Origin: Neisseria perflava
Lineage (GTDB): Bacteria > Pseudomonadota > Gammaproteobacteria > Burkholderiales > Neisseriaceae
DNA: 64,000 bases
Assembly: GCF_024170405.1 (NCBI RefSeq)
Contig: NZ_JALJYC010000003.1
Span: forward strand, 1 to 64,000
Reading direction: 5' to 3'
This document shows positions 40,446-48,866 of this stretch, one piece after another. A program made the position numbers and the translations under genes. The stretch's first letter is position 1. Each line of letters opens with the position of its first letter. The notes beneath the pieces were generated by a model, which worked only from the letters and a program-made list of their open reading frames with translations, had not been told where the DNA came from and searched no databases.

Positions 40446-42073
40446 GCTTGTTCTCCTTGCAGGCCGGCGTGTTCGCGCAAATCGAAGGTGCCGTAATCGG
40501 GATATAAAACGGGGGCTTTCACATCGCTGTGCAAACCGGCGCGGGTCATTTCGCGTTGCAAATCGTGCACGTGGTCAACGCCGCCGCGTACTTTTTTCAG
40601 CGGCAGGCCGCAGGTGGCGGCAGCTTTACCGGCGCGGCGGCCGAAGCTGATGATGTCCAAAAGGGCGTTGCCCATCAGACGGTTGCGGCCGTGGATGCCG
40701 CCGGTCACTTCGCCGGCGCCGTACAGACCTTCTATCGAGGTCGAACCGTCGCCGTTGATTTCCATGCCGCCGTTTTGGTAGTGCAGCGTCGGGTGTATCA
40801 TCATCGGGTACTCGGCGGGGTCAAGGCCGCATTTGTGGGCAACGTGGCCTAAAGTGACCAAACGGTTCAACACGTCGGGGTCGTTTTCAATCAAACGCGG
40901 GGTGTCGAGGAAGACACCGACTTGGCCGTCGCGCACCACGCCGCGGCCTTCGGCCACTTCGCGCAGAATGGCAGCGGCGACCACGTCACGCGGTTGCAGC
41001 TCATCCACGAAACGCTCACCCAAGCCGTTAACCAGTTTGGTACCGGCCGAACGCACGGCTTCAGAAATCAGCGCACCGGCCAAATGCGGCGGGTGTGCCA
41101 CGCCAGTGGGGTGGTATTGGAAGGAATCGACATCGCGCAGTTTCGCACCGATACGGTAAGCCATGACCAAGCCGTCGGCGGTCGCGCCGTAGTGGTTGGA
41201 AGTGGCGAAACCTTGCAAATGCAGGCGGCCGCTGCCGCCGGTTGCCAAAACCACGGCTTTGGCGTGTACCAATACTAAGCTGCGTTTTTCCAAATCGTAG
41301 AGAATCGCGCCGACGCAGCGGCCGTGTTCGTCAGACAATAATTCGATGGCCGGATGGCGGTTGAGCTGGGTAATGTTTTCGTCCAACTCAACGGCTTCGC
41401 GCAACACGCGCATTAATTCCAAGCCGGTAAAGTCGCGGTAACTCAAAATACGCGGCACGGTGGTACCGCCGGCACGTTTGCGGCTCAAATGGCCGTCGTT
41501 GCCTTCGCCTTTGGCGAGGTCAAAGGTCATGCCCAAACCAATCAGCCAGCGCACGGCGGAAGGGGCGTCGGTCACCATTTGCGCCACCAGCGCTTTTTTC
41601 GCCGCGTTGTGGCCGCCTTTGATGGTGTCGTCGAAGTGTTGCTGCAAGCTGTCTTCCGCGCCGACCGCCGCCTGCATGCCGCCTTCGGCCATTACGGTGT
41701 TGCTGTCGCCTATGCGCAGTTTGTTGGCCATAATCACGCGCGCACCGGCTTCGGTGGCCGACAATGCCGCCGCTGCACCTGCACCACCGCCGCCAATCAC
41801 CAATACGTCGGTGTTCAAATGTTCGGCGCCGGACAAATCGTAGTCGTCAATCAGCGGTTGGCTGGTTAAGAGTTTGGCCAAATCGGGATGGCAGTAGTCG
41901 CCCGCATTCGGGCCGATGGGCAGTTTTACGCGCGCACCGGCTTGATAGTCGGGGTGGTATTGGCGCAGTAATTCGTCTTTGGGGGGTAAGTCGCCACACA
42001 GTTCTAGAGCAGAATTGCGCAGGTTTTCCAATGCGGTTTCGTAGGCGATGCCTTGCACTTGTACGTCAGCCAT
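40442..42073 (-). CDS. FAD-binding fumarate reductase/succinate dehydrogenase-like flavoprotein
   Basis: The 543-residue protein has the FAD motif VLVIGGGGAGAAAALSATEA (about residues 90-109). It shares the fumarate reductase/L-aspartate oxidase architecture: NTVMAEGGMQAAVGAE, FQYHPTGVAHPPHLAGALIS (substrate-binding His-Thr) and NRLMGNALLDIISFGRRAGK near the end. The histidine that binds FAD covalently in FrdA/SdhA (SHT motif) is replaced by Asn in DSNT, so FAD should be non-covalent, as in soluble enzymes. An N-terminal extension of about 80 residues is unusual. It overlaps the Fe-S gene by one base (TAATG) and the NuoF-like gene by four (ATGA). There are no membrane anchors, so the complex is probably soluble. 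Succinate oxidation is an alternative activity. Confidence 0.82.
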   Translation of the reverse strand: MADVQVQGIAYETALENLRNSALELCGDLPPKDELLRQYHPDYQAGARVKLPIGPNAGDYCHPDLAKLLTSQPLIDDYDLSGAEHLNTDVLVIGGGGAGAAAALSATEAGARVIMANKLRIGDSNTVMAEGGMQAAVGAEDSLQQHFDDTIKGGHNAAKKALVAQMVTDAPSAVRWLIGLGMTFDLAKGEGNDGHLSRKRAGGTTVPRILSYRDFTGLELMRVLREAVELDENITQLNRHPAIELLSDEHGRCVGAILYDLEKRSLVLVHAKAVVLATGGSGRLHLQGFATSNHYGATADGLVMAYRIGAKLRDVDSFQYHPTGVAHPPHLAGALISEAVRSAGTKLVNGLGERFVDELQPRDVVAAAILREVAEGRGVVRDGQVGVFLDTPRLIENDPDVLNRLVTLGHVAHKCGLDPAEYPMMIHPTLHYQNGGMEINGDGSTSIEGLYGAGEVTGGIHGRNRLMGNALLDIISFGRRAGKAAATCGLPLKKVRGGVDHVHDLQREMTRAGLHSDVKAPVLYPDYGTFDLREHAGLQGEQA

Positions 42074-42711
42074 TACACATTCTCCTCTTCGTATTCCACT
42101 TTCATGTTACCGCTGTCGATTTCGCGCAAACGGCGCATTAAATCTACCGGACGCAGGGTGCGCGCGGCTTTCATGCGGCGGGCAAACAGACCCAAGTGGT
42201 TGGGACGGATGTGTTCGGGGCAGGAAAGTGTGCAGAGATTGCACATTACGCATTGGTCGAAGGTATCGGCCGCCGCGCCGAAATCGCCGGACACCACTTG
42301 CGCCACGCCGTTTTCCACTTCCAAACCTTTCGGACAGGCGCGGTTGCAGCCGCCGCAGTGGCGGCAGTGCTGCGCTTCGGGGAAGGATTTGGCGGTGTCG
42401 TCGAGCCAGTTCCAGCCGTCTCCGACTTCGCTCACGTCGTAGTATTGGACGTATTCGGGAATAAAATAGTCGATGAAGCTGACCTGCATACCGGCTTCCA
42501 CTTTGGTTTCGCACGCCAGCGCGGTGGTCACTTCGCGGTCGCCTTCTTTGCGGATCATGCAGCGGCAGGAACCGCACACGCCCTGACCCATGCAGCCGAC
42601 GTTGGCGGTAATGGCGTTACCGGCATGGGCGTAGGCTTGGATGATGGACGAATCGGCCGACGCTTTGACTTCATGGCCGTCGATGGTCAGCGTGATTAAG
42701 GTGTCACTCAT
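42073..42711 (-). CDS. 2Fe-2S/4Fe-4S ferredoxin-type electron-transfer subunit
   Basis: The 212-residue protein has an N-terminal 2Fe-2S domain with CMGQGVCGSCRC and a fourth cysteine in LACET (residues about 40-68). Two 4Fe-4S motifs follow: CRHCGGCNRACPKG (about 118-131) and CVMCNLCTLSCPEHIRP (about 153-169). This is the FrdB/SdhB arrangement. It is first in the operon, and the flavoprotein gene starts at its stop codon (TAATG). I infer that it carries electrons between the NuoF-like subunit and the flavoprotein. The ATG at 42711 follows AGGACAC. Confidence 0.85.
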   Translation of the reverse strand: MSDTLITLTIDGHEVKASADSSIIQAYAHAGNAITANVGCMGQGVCGSCRCMIRKEGDREVTTALACETKVEAGMQVSFIDYFIPEYVQYYDVSEVGDGWNWLDDTAKSFPEAQHCRHCGGCNRACPKGLEVENGVAQVVSGDFGAAADTFDQCVMCNLCTLSCPEHIRPNHLGLFARRMKAARTLRPVDLMRRLREIDSGNMKVEYEEENV

Positions 42712-42833
42712 GGTAGTGTCCTATGTTTTGAAAAGGGTTTGTTTGATGTTTGCGGTGTAAGCCTTGTATTTTTATTACATTTTTCGCAGCGGCCGATTTT
42801 CAGACGGCCTGCGCGAATGATTTTCAATAAATT

Positions 42834-42839
42834 ATTATA
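42834..42839 (-). promoter_or_regulatory. Putative -10 of the Fe-S/flavoprotein/NuoF-like operon
   Basis: A perfect TATAAT is 123 bases upstream of the first gene's ATG, but the -35 (TTCATC at 17 bases) is poor, so an activator may be required. Confidence 0.4.
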
Positions 42840-43160
42840 TAAATCAAGGCTTGCAAGATGAAGCGGAGTGTAACAGAAATTCGCCCGGGAATGGATAGCG
42901 GCAGGCGGAAAGAGGCCGTCTGAAACAAAAGAGGAGAAGATTTGGGTGGAATTGCGCTAAATTGTGTTTAGTCTTTTGTTTTTCTGCCAAAAATATTTTG
43001 ACTTTTTGGGGATATTTCACAAATTGAAATAAAAGTTGAGAATAAATTTCATTATTATAATCAAGGAATTATTTCTTAATTAACTGTATTTTAAAGGGGA
43101 AATGATGGTTTCTGCGGCAATAATCGTTGGTGTTGGAAAATTTCAAAAAATAAAGCAAAC

Positions 43161-43174
43161 TTGATTTTAATCAA
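43161..43174. promoter_or_regulatory. FNR-type binding site
   Basis: TTGATTTTAATCAA is a perfect TTGAT-N4-ATCAA palindrome, the consensus for the oxygen sensor FNR. It lies between the divergent fumarase and oxidoreductase genes. Neither flank has a consensus -10 at the usual -41.5 spacing, so which promoter it controls is not clear. Confidence 0.65.
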
Positions 43175-43591
43175 AAATAGTCTGTAAAAAGATGACAGCC
43201 TTTTTACATTTGTGTAGTTTGTTGTTCTATTGCATCAGGCCGTCCGAAAAGCAAAATAATGTTTGTATTCATGATGATGTTGATAATGTTTCTCATGTTT
43301 CAGACGGCATAGATACCGCAGGCAGAGTAAACGGTGGTGCTAATTTGTAATATTGTTTCTTATTGGAAATGTAAAGAACTACCGTTCTCAAAAACCCAGC
43401 GAGGCAGTGGGTTATCAAACTGCCGAAAAATCAAAAAATTAGCAAATGACAGGTTTGCTTTTGTGCGCAAAAACCGCATGATACGGCCTGTCGGCAGGCC
43501 ATCTAGACAGATATAGATTTCAGACGGCCTATCCAAAAGAAAACGAATACGAGCAAACCAACCTTAGAAAACCTGAAAATAAGGAACCACC

Positions 43592-45115
43592 ATGACCGTA
43601 ATCAAGCAAGAGGATTTCATCCGCAGCATTTGCGATGCTTTCCAATTCATCAGCTACTACCACCCCAAAGACTACATCGACGCGCTGTATGAAGCGTGGC
43701 AGAAGGAAGAAAATCCGGCCGCCAAAGACGCAATGACCCAGATTTTGGTCAACAGCCGCATGTGCGCCGAAGGCCACCGCCCGATTTGCCAAGATACCGG
43801 CATTGCCACCGTGTTTTTGAAAGTCGGCATGAACGTGCAGTGGGACGCCGACATGAGCGTGGAAGAAATGGTTAACGAAGGCGTGCGCCGTGCCTACACT
43901 TGGGAAGGCAACACCCTGCGTGCGTCCGTATTGGCCGATCCTGCCGGCAAACGCCAAAATACCAAAGACAACACGCCCGCTGTGATTCACATGAGCATTG
44001 TGCCGGGCGACAAAGTAGAAGTGACCTGCGCGGCCAAAGGCGGCGGTTCGGAAAACAAATCCAAACTAGCGATGTTGAACCCGTCCGACAGCATTGTCGA
44101 TTGGGTCATCAAAACCATCCCGACCATGGGCGCGGGCTGGTGTCCGCCGGGCATTTTGGGTATCGGTATCGGCGGCACGCCGGAAAAAGCCGTGCTGATG
44201 GCCAAAGAATCGCTGATGAGCCACGTCGATATTCATGAGCTGCAAGCCAAAGCCGCTTCCGGCGCGGAACTTTCTACCGTAGAAGCCCTGCGTTTGGAGC
44301 TGTTTGAAAAAGTCAACGCGCTGGGTATCGGTGCGCAAGGTTTGGGCGGTCTGACTACCGTGTTGGACGTGAAAATCTTGGATTACCCGACCCACGCCGC
44401 TTCCAAACCGGTTGCCATGATTCCCAACTGCGCCGCCACCCGCCACGTTGAGTTTGAACTTGATGGCAGCGGTCCGGTTGAGCTGACCCCGCCGAGTCTG
44501 GAAGATTGGCCGGACATTACCTACAGCCCGGACAATGGCAAACGTGTAGATGTGAATAATCTGACCAAAGAAGAAGTCGCCACTTGGAAAACCGGCGATG
44601 TCTTGTTGCTCAACGGTAAAATCCTGACCGGTCGCGACGCCGCCCACAAACGCTTGATTGACATGCTCAACAAAGGCGAAGAATTGCCGGTTGACTTTAC
44701 CAACCGCCTGATTTACTACGTCGGCCCGGTTGACCCGGTCGGTGATGAAGTAGTCGGCCCTGCCGGCCCGACCACCGCGACCCGCATGGACAAATTTACC
44801 CGTCAAATGTTGGAACAAACCGGCTTGCTGGGCATGATTGGCAAATCCGAACGCGGCGCGGCTACTTGCGAGGCCATTGCCGATAACAAAGCCGTGTACC
44901 TGATGGCCGTCGGCGGCGCAGCTTATTTGGTTGCCAAAGCGATTAAATCGTCTAAAGTATTGGCGTTCCGGGAATTGGGTATGGAAGCGATTTACGAATT
45001 TGAAGTCAAAGACATGCCGGTTACCGTGGCTGTCGATAGCGACGGCAAATCCATCCACGCCATCGCGCCGAAACAATGGCAGGCCAAAATCGGGATTATT
45101 CCGGTTGAGGGCTAA
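43592..45115 (+). CDS. fumB: Fumarate hydratase, class I
   Basis: Class I fumarase is an oxygen-sensitive 4Fe-4S enzyme that interconverts fumarate and malate. The 507-residue single chain contains the alpha and beta domains: GHRPICQDTGIATVFLKVGM (cysteine about residue 70), GAGWCPPGILGIGIGG near 179-194 and MIPNCAATRHVEFELD near 275-290. The beta part has GDVLLLNGKILTGRDAAHKR (about 336-355). The ATG at 43592 follows AAGGAACCACC. Beside an NADH-linked reductase and a dicarboxylate carrier it would supply fumarate from malate. The label 'fumB' follows meningococcal usage from memory. Confidence 0.94.
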   Translation: MTVIKQEDFIRSICDAFQFISYYHPKDYIDALYEAWQKEENPAAKDAMTQILVNSRMCAEGHRPICQDTGIATVFLKVGMNVQWDADMSVEEMVNEGVRRAYTWEGNTLRASVLADPAGKRQNTKDNTPAVIHMSIVPGDKVEVTCAAKGGGSENKSKLAMLNPSDSIVDWVIKTIPTMGAGWCPPGILGIGIGGTPEKAVLMAKESLMSHVDIHELQAKAASGAELSTVEALRLELFEKVNALGIGAQGLGGLTTVLDVKILDYPTHAASKPVAMIPNCAATRHVEFELDGSGPVELTPPSLEDWPDITYSPDNGKRVDVNNLTKEEVATWKTGDVLLLNGKILTGRDAAHKRLIDMLNKGEELPVDFTNRLIYYVGPVDPVGDEVVGPAGPTTATRMDKFTRQMLEQTGLLGMIGKSERGAATCEAIADNKAVYLMAVGGAAYLVAKAIKSSKVLAFRELGMEAIYEFEVKDMPVTVAVDSDGKSIHAIAPKQWQAKIGIIPVEG

Positions 45116-45139
45116 TCTGTTGTATTAGCAGTTTGAATA

Positions 45140-45182
45140 CAATGCCGTCTGAAAATCTTTAGGGTTTTCAGACGGCATTTTT
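45140..45182. terminator. Inverted DUS pair terminator after fumarase
   Basis: AATGCCGTCTGAAAA and TTTTCAGACGGCATT flank a short loop ending in a T-run. Confidence 0.75.
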
Positions 45183-45346
45183 GTATGGCAGTATAGGTAA
45201 AAAATAAGTAAATAAACCGATTGAAGCGGATAACGGGAATGTAGCGTGTGCGCCGAATGACGCTTAGGCCGTCTGAAATAAACCTGTCATCTTTCTTTCC
45301 TATACTTTGCCCAAACCATGCTAAAACCGACAAAGGAACACGAAAA

Positions 45347-47329
45347 ATGGGCAAACCCCTGCACAATCATTTAATTAAAAACAGCCACGCCGATGAAGTC
45401 AGCAATCCAAGCGACAATGCCGCGTTTTCCAAAGTGATGGACATCAATTTGTCGCGCCGCCGTCTGCTGCAAAGCGGCGGCGCATTGGGCGTGGTGGCCG
45501 CCGTGCCGCTGTCTTTGCTCGGCAGCCGCGAAGCGCAGGCAGCGGTGGGCAAGGGAGCTGGCGGCGGGTTGTCGCTGGGTTTCCAATCCGTGCCGTTTTC
45601 AACGCAGGATACGGTGGTTGTTCCGCCGGGCTATACCGCACGGGCGTTTTACAAATGGGGCGATCCGGTAGGGATAGCGGGCAAAATGCCGGCATTTAAA
45701 GCCGACGCGTCCAATACTACGCTGGAGCAGAGCTATCAGGCGGGTATGCACCATGACGGCATGGCATTTTTCCCGCTGCCCTTGGGCAGCCAGACCAGCA
45801 GCCACGGCCTGCTGGCGATGAACCATGAATACATCGACAACGGTCTGCTGTTTGCCGACGGCAAGGAAAATTGGGATTTGAACAAGGCGCGCAAAGGGCA
45901 GAACGCGATGGGCGTGTCGGTGATTGAAGTGAAGCAGGGTGCAAACGGCTGGCAGGTGGTGAGGCCGTCTGAATTTGCCCTCCGTATTACCGTGAACACG
46001 CCGATGGGCATTACCGGCCCGGCTCGCGGCCATGCGCTGATGAAAACCCGCGCTGATTCGTGCGGCGAGCGCGTGCTCGGCACGATGCAAAACTGCGCCA
46101 ACGGCCAAACGCCGTGGGGCACTTACCTGACCTGCGAAGAAAACTGGAGCGATATTTTCACTAATCCGAGCGGCAACATCACGCTGCTGGAAAAGCGCTA
46201 CGGCATAGGTAAAGAGGAAGACGGCTATCTGTGGAGCACCGTGGACGAGCGTTTCAACACCCAAGCCAATCCCAATGAGCCGCACCGCTTCGGCTGGGTG
46301 GTGGAAATCGACCCCTTCAACCCCAAATCCATGCCGCGCAAACACACCGCTTTGGGGCGTATCAAACACGAAGGCGCGCATGTGACCGTTACACCGGGCG
46401 GCCAAGTGGCAGTGTATATGGGCGACGACCAAAAATTCGAATACATCTACAAATTTGTTTCCAAAGAAAAATACCGCCCGGGCAACCAACACCGCGCCCA
46501 CAATATGCGCCTGTTGGAAGAAGGCACGCTTTACGTCGCCCGCTTCAATGCCGACGGCAGCGGCGACTGGCTGCCGCTGGTGCACGGGCAAAATGGCCTC
46601 ACCGCCGCCAACGGTTTTGCCGACCAAGGCGAAGTATTGGTGAAAACCCGCCTGGCCGCTGACAAGTTGGGCGCGACCAAAATGGACCGCCCCGAGTGGA
46701 TTACTTCCGACCCCAACGCCCAAGGCAGCCTGTATTGCACCCTCACCAACAACAACGACCGCGGCAAAGAGGGCAAAGCCGCCCCCGACGCCGCCAACCC
46801 GCGTGCAAACAACCGTTTCGGCCACATCATCCACTGGCAGGAGCAAAACGGCGACGGCGTTCAGACGGCCTTTGCTTGGGATATTCTGGTGCTGGCAGGC
46901 AATAAAGACGCGCCTAAAGCCGAACATCGCGGCAATATCAAGGACGACGCTTTCGGCAGCCCCGACGGATTATCGTTTGACCCGCGCGGCGTGTTGTGGA
47001 TACAGACCGACGTGTCTTCCTCCACCACCAACATCAAAGAATACGACGGCATGGGCAACAACCAGATGGTGGCCACGGTCTTGGGCACGGGCGAATACCG
47101 CCGTTTCCTGACCGGGCCGAACGGCAGCGAAATCACCGGTATCGCGTTCACGCCCGACAATAAAACCCTGTTCGTCAACATCCAGCACCCGGGCGAACCG
47201 CGCGAGGGCGACAGTGATCCCGCCAATCCCAAAGCGGTATCCTCATGGCCGGACGGCGCAAGCGGCGGCCGCCCGCGTGCGGCCACGGTGGTGATTACCA
47301 AAAACGACGGTGGAGTGATTGGCTCTTAG
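45347..47329 (+). CDS. PhoX-family (DUF839) secreted phosphatase
   Basis: The protein has 660 residues from the ATG at 45347 (AAAGGAACACG upstream). It carries a twin-arginine signal: NLSRRRLLQSGGALGVVAAV (about residues 35-54), ending EAQAA. The rest matches the PhoX/DUF839 family of calcium- and iron-dependent phosphatases, including PVGIAGKMPAFKADASN near 106-122, TYLTCEENWSD, HEGAHVTVTPGGQVAVYMGD and SPDGLSFDPRGVLWIQTD. It should be exported folded through Tat and release phosphate from organic esters. A Pho regulon is present in this window, but no clear Pho box was seen before this gene, so phosphate control is unproven. Confidence 0.87.
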   Translation: MGKPLHNHLIKNSHADEVSNPSDNAAFSKVMDINLSRRRLLQSGGALGVVAAVPLSLLGSREAQAAVGKGAGGGLSLGFQSVPFSTQDTVVVPPGYTARAFYKWGDPVGIAGKMPAFKADASNTTLEQSYQAGMHHDGMAFFPLPLGSQTSSHGLLAMNHEYIDNGLLFADGKENWDLNKARKGQNAMGVSVIEVKQGANGWQVVRPSEFALRITVNTPMGITGPARGHALMKTRADSCGERVLGTMQNCANGQTPWGTYLTCEENWSDIFTNPSGNITLLEKRYGIGKEEDGYLWSTVDERFNTQANPNEPHRFGWVVEIDPFNPKSMPRKHTALGRIKHEGAHVTVTPGGQVAVYMGDDQKFEYIYKFVSKEKYRPGNQHRAHNMRLLEEGTLYVARFNADGSGDWLPLVHGQNGLTAANGFADQGEVLVKTRLAADKLGATKMDRPEWITSDPNAQGSLYCTLTNNNDRGKEGKAAPDAANPRANNRFGHIIHWQEQNGDGVQTAFAWDILVLAGNKDAPKAEHRGNIKDDAFGSPDGLSFDPRGVLWIQTDVSSSTTNIKEYDGMGNNQMVATVLGTGEYRRFLTGPNGSEITGIAFTPDNKTLFVNIQHPGEPREGDSDPANPKAVSSWPDGASGGRPRAATVVITKNDGGVIGS

Positions 47330-47354
47330 TTTCTTGATTTTAGATGGCAGCGTT

Positions 47355-47399
47355 AAGCCGTCTGAAACCGTGAAATACGGTTTCAGACGGCCTTTTTTT
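47355..47399. terminator. Inverted DUS pair terminator
   Basis: AAGCCGTCTGAAACCGT and ACGGTTTCAGACGGCCTTTT (then more T) form the stem; the left arm lacks the first G of the AG dialect. Confidence 0.75.
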
Positions 47400-47447
47400 G
47401 CCGCAAACGGCTATAATGGCGCGGATTTGTTTTCATGGGAAAAAGTC

Positions 47448-47867
47448 ATGACCTTAAAAGAACGTATCCTGCATATGCTGCTGTTTGAACTCGGCGCGGT
47501 CATCGTCGGCACGCTGGCGGTGTTGCTGCTGGGGCATGAGGGCGCAGGTTCGGCGATGGCGATGAATGTGGTGATTTCGCTGCTGGCAATGGCATGGAAT
47601 TTTGCCTTCAACTGGGGCTTCGACAAGATTTTTACCGGACGGCGCGAACGGCGCGGCTGGGGCGTGCGCCTGTTGCAGACGCTGGCGTTTGAAGGCGGCC
47701 TGTTGCTGTTTACCGTGCCGGTGGTGATGTATTTTCTCGGTTTGGATTGGTGGCAGGCGCTGCTGGCGGATATGGGGCTGACGCTGCTGATTGTGGTGTA
47801 TTCGCTGGCGTTCAACTGGATATTCGACCAGGTGCGGGCGAAGATTTTGGCGGGGAAGGCCGTCTGA
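47448..47867 (+). CDS. PACE-family multidrug (chlorhexidine-type) efflux protein
   Basis: From the ATG at 47448 the protein has 139 residues and two bacterial-transmembrane-pair repeats, with four predicted helices (about residues 10-28, 36-54, 76-95 and 105-128). MTLKERILHMLLFELGAVIV and ALAFNW/NFAFNWGFDKIF with RRERRGW in between are the PACE signature. PACE proteins such as AceI export chlorhexidine and other biocides by proton antiport. Its function here is inferred from family. The upstream longer frame is a terminator and not protein-like. Confidence 0.85.
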   Translation: MTLKERILHMLLFELGAVIVGTLAVLLLGHEGAGSAMAMNVVISLLAMAWNFAFNWGFDKIFTGRRERRGWGVRLLQTLAFEGGLLLFTVPVVMYFLGLDWWQALLADMGLTLLIVVYSLAFNWIFDQVRAKILAGKAV

Positions 47868-47910
47868 AAAATAATGGATAAGGTGCATGGCTGTGCCGCA
47901 CACCTTATCC

Positions 47911-48264
47911 TCAATACGTCAGGCTATGGCTGTTATCCAGCAAGTACCACAGCAAATCATCATCAACGGTTTCCACCATTACGCTAACCCAATGCGCTTT
48001 ATTCATATGATAGGCAGGCAGAATGCCGCTGATTTGGCGCAGCGAGCCGACGGTTTCGGGCGGGCATTTGAGGTTGAGCACGGCCACAGTTCCGCCGCTG
48101 TGCAAACCGAGTTTCTCCGCCGCGACCGGCATATACACGGCAAACCATTTGCGCTTGCCGTCGGTATGGCGGAACACAGCGTATTCGGGGAACTTTGCCC
48201 ACGGGTAATCGGGCAGCGTGCCGTAGCGCTTGGCAATGCCGTCGAATAGTGTGTTGCGGTTCAT
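47911..48264 (-). CDS. MmcQ/YjbR family DNA-binding protein
   Basis: The 117-residue protein matches the MmcQ/YjbR fold: WAKFPEYAVFRHTDGKRKWF (about residues 22-41), LNLKCPPETVGSLRQISGIL (about 63-82) and AYHMNKAHWVSV (about 84-95). The fold resembles a double-wing DNA-binding domain, and the true role is unknown. It lies 26 bases downstream of the acyl-CoA thioesterase gene on the same strand and probably shares its transcript. Confidence 0.85.
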   Translation of the reverse strand: MNRNTLFDGIAKRYGTLPDYPWAKFPEYAVFRHTDGKRKWFAVYMPVAAEKLGLHSGGTVAVLNLKCPPETVGSLRQISGILPAYHMNKAHWVSVMVETVDDDLLWYLLDNSHSLTY

Positions 48265-48290
48265 GGTTTGCTTTCTTTGTGATCCTATTT

Positions 48291-48743
48291 TCAGACTGCC
48301 TGCGCTGCAAAATAATCTGTCAGTTTGGGATTATTCTCTTTCGGAATCGGGCGCGGATTGCCGTTTTCGTCGATGGCGACGTAGGTAAACACGGCTTCGG
48401 TTACCAGCAGACGCTCGTCGGTCAGGTGGTCGTTCATCAGCGGTTTAATCCAGACTTCGATTTTCAGTTGTAAAGAGGTGTTGCCGACATGCACGCAGCG
48501 GCCGTGGCAGCAGACGACATTGCCGACTTTTACCGGCCGGATAAAGCTCATTTCCTGCACGGCCACGGTCACAATCCGCCCTTGCGCGATTTCCGCCGCC
48601 AAAATGCCGCCGCCCAAATCCATCTGCGACATAATCCAGCCGCCGAAAATATCCTGATTGGGGTTGGTGTCGCCGGGCATGGCCACGGTGCGCAGCAGCA
48701 GTTCGCCTTGCGGTTGGGTAGGGATGGCTTGCTTGGATTTCAT
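48291..48743 (-). CDS. yciA: YciA-type acyl-CoA thioesterase
   Basis: The 150-residue hotdog-fold protein starts MKSKQAIPTQPQGELLLRTV and carries the YciA region AMPGDTNPNQDIFGGWIMSQ (about residues 22-41) with catalytic Asp and MDLGGGILA. YciA hydrolyses many acyl-CoAs, from short to long chains. The C-terminus ends VAIDENGNPRPIPKENNPKL. The MmcQ/YjbR gene follows 26 bases after its stop. The divergent prolyl aminopeptidase starts at 48867. Confidence 0.9.
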   Translation of the reverse strand: MKSKQAIPTQPQGELLLRTVAMPGDTNPNQDIFGGWIMSQMDLGGGILAAEIAQGRIVTVAVQEMSFIRPVKVGNVVCCHGRCVHVGNTSLQLKIEVWIKPLMNDHLTDERLLVTEAVFTYVAIDENGNPRPIPKENNPKLTDYFAAQAV

Positions 48744-48866
48744 GGTTGCTCCTGCAATCGAATCAATGAATATATGAATAATGATTGTACAACGCTTTGC
48801 GGCCGTCTGAAACCGTTACGGCGGTGGTACAATCATTTTGTTTTAATAATAGGGCGGAGTGTGAAG

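Larger units (their letters stand above)
42712..43591. other. 880-bp divergent regulatory region between the oxidoreductase operon and fumarase
   Basis: This AT-rich region has several uptake sequences, a TATAAT on the minus strand (42834-42839), a 7-bp inverted repeat (TATTTCA/TGAAATA, 43013-43031) and a perfect FNR box (43161-43174). A 60-codon frame at 43334-43516 has no ribosome site and lacks protein features. The gap is much larger than is usual in this window, which suggests extensive control. Confidence 0.6.

Noticed and set aside
43334..43516. 60-codon ORF in the fumarase upstream region
   Set aside because: No ribosome site, and the translated sequence has no signal or family features. 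The region looks regulatory.
48489..48866. N-terminal extension of prolyl aminopeptidase
   Set aside because: It overlaps the divergent thioesterase gene. A GGAGTG ribosome site and conserved start MYPIVEP are at 48867.
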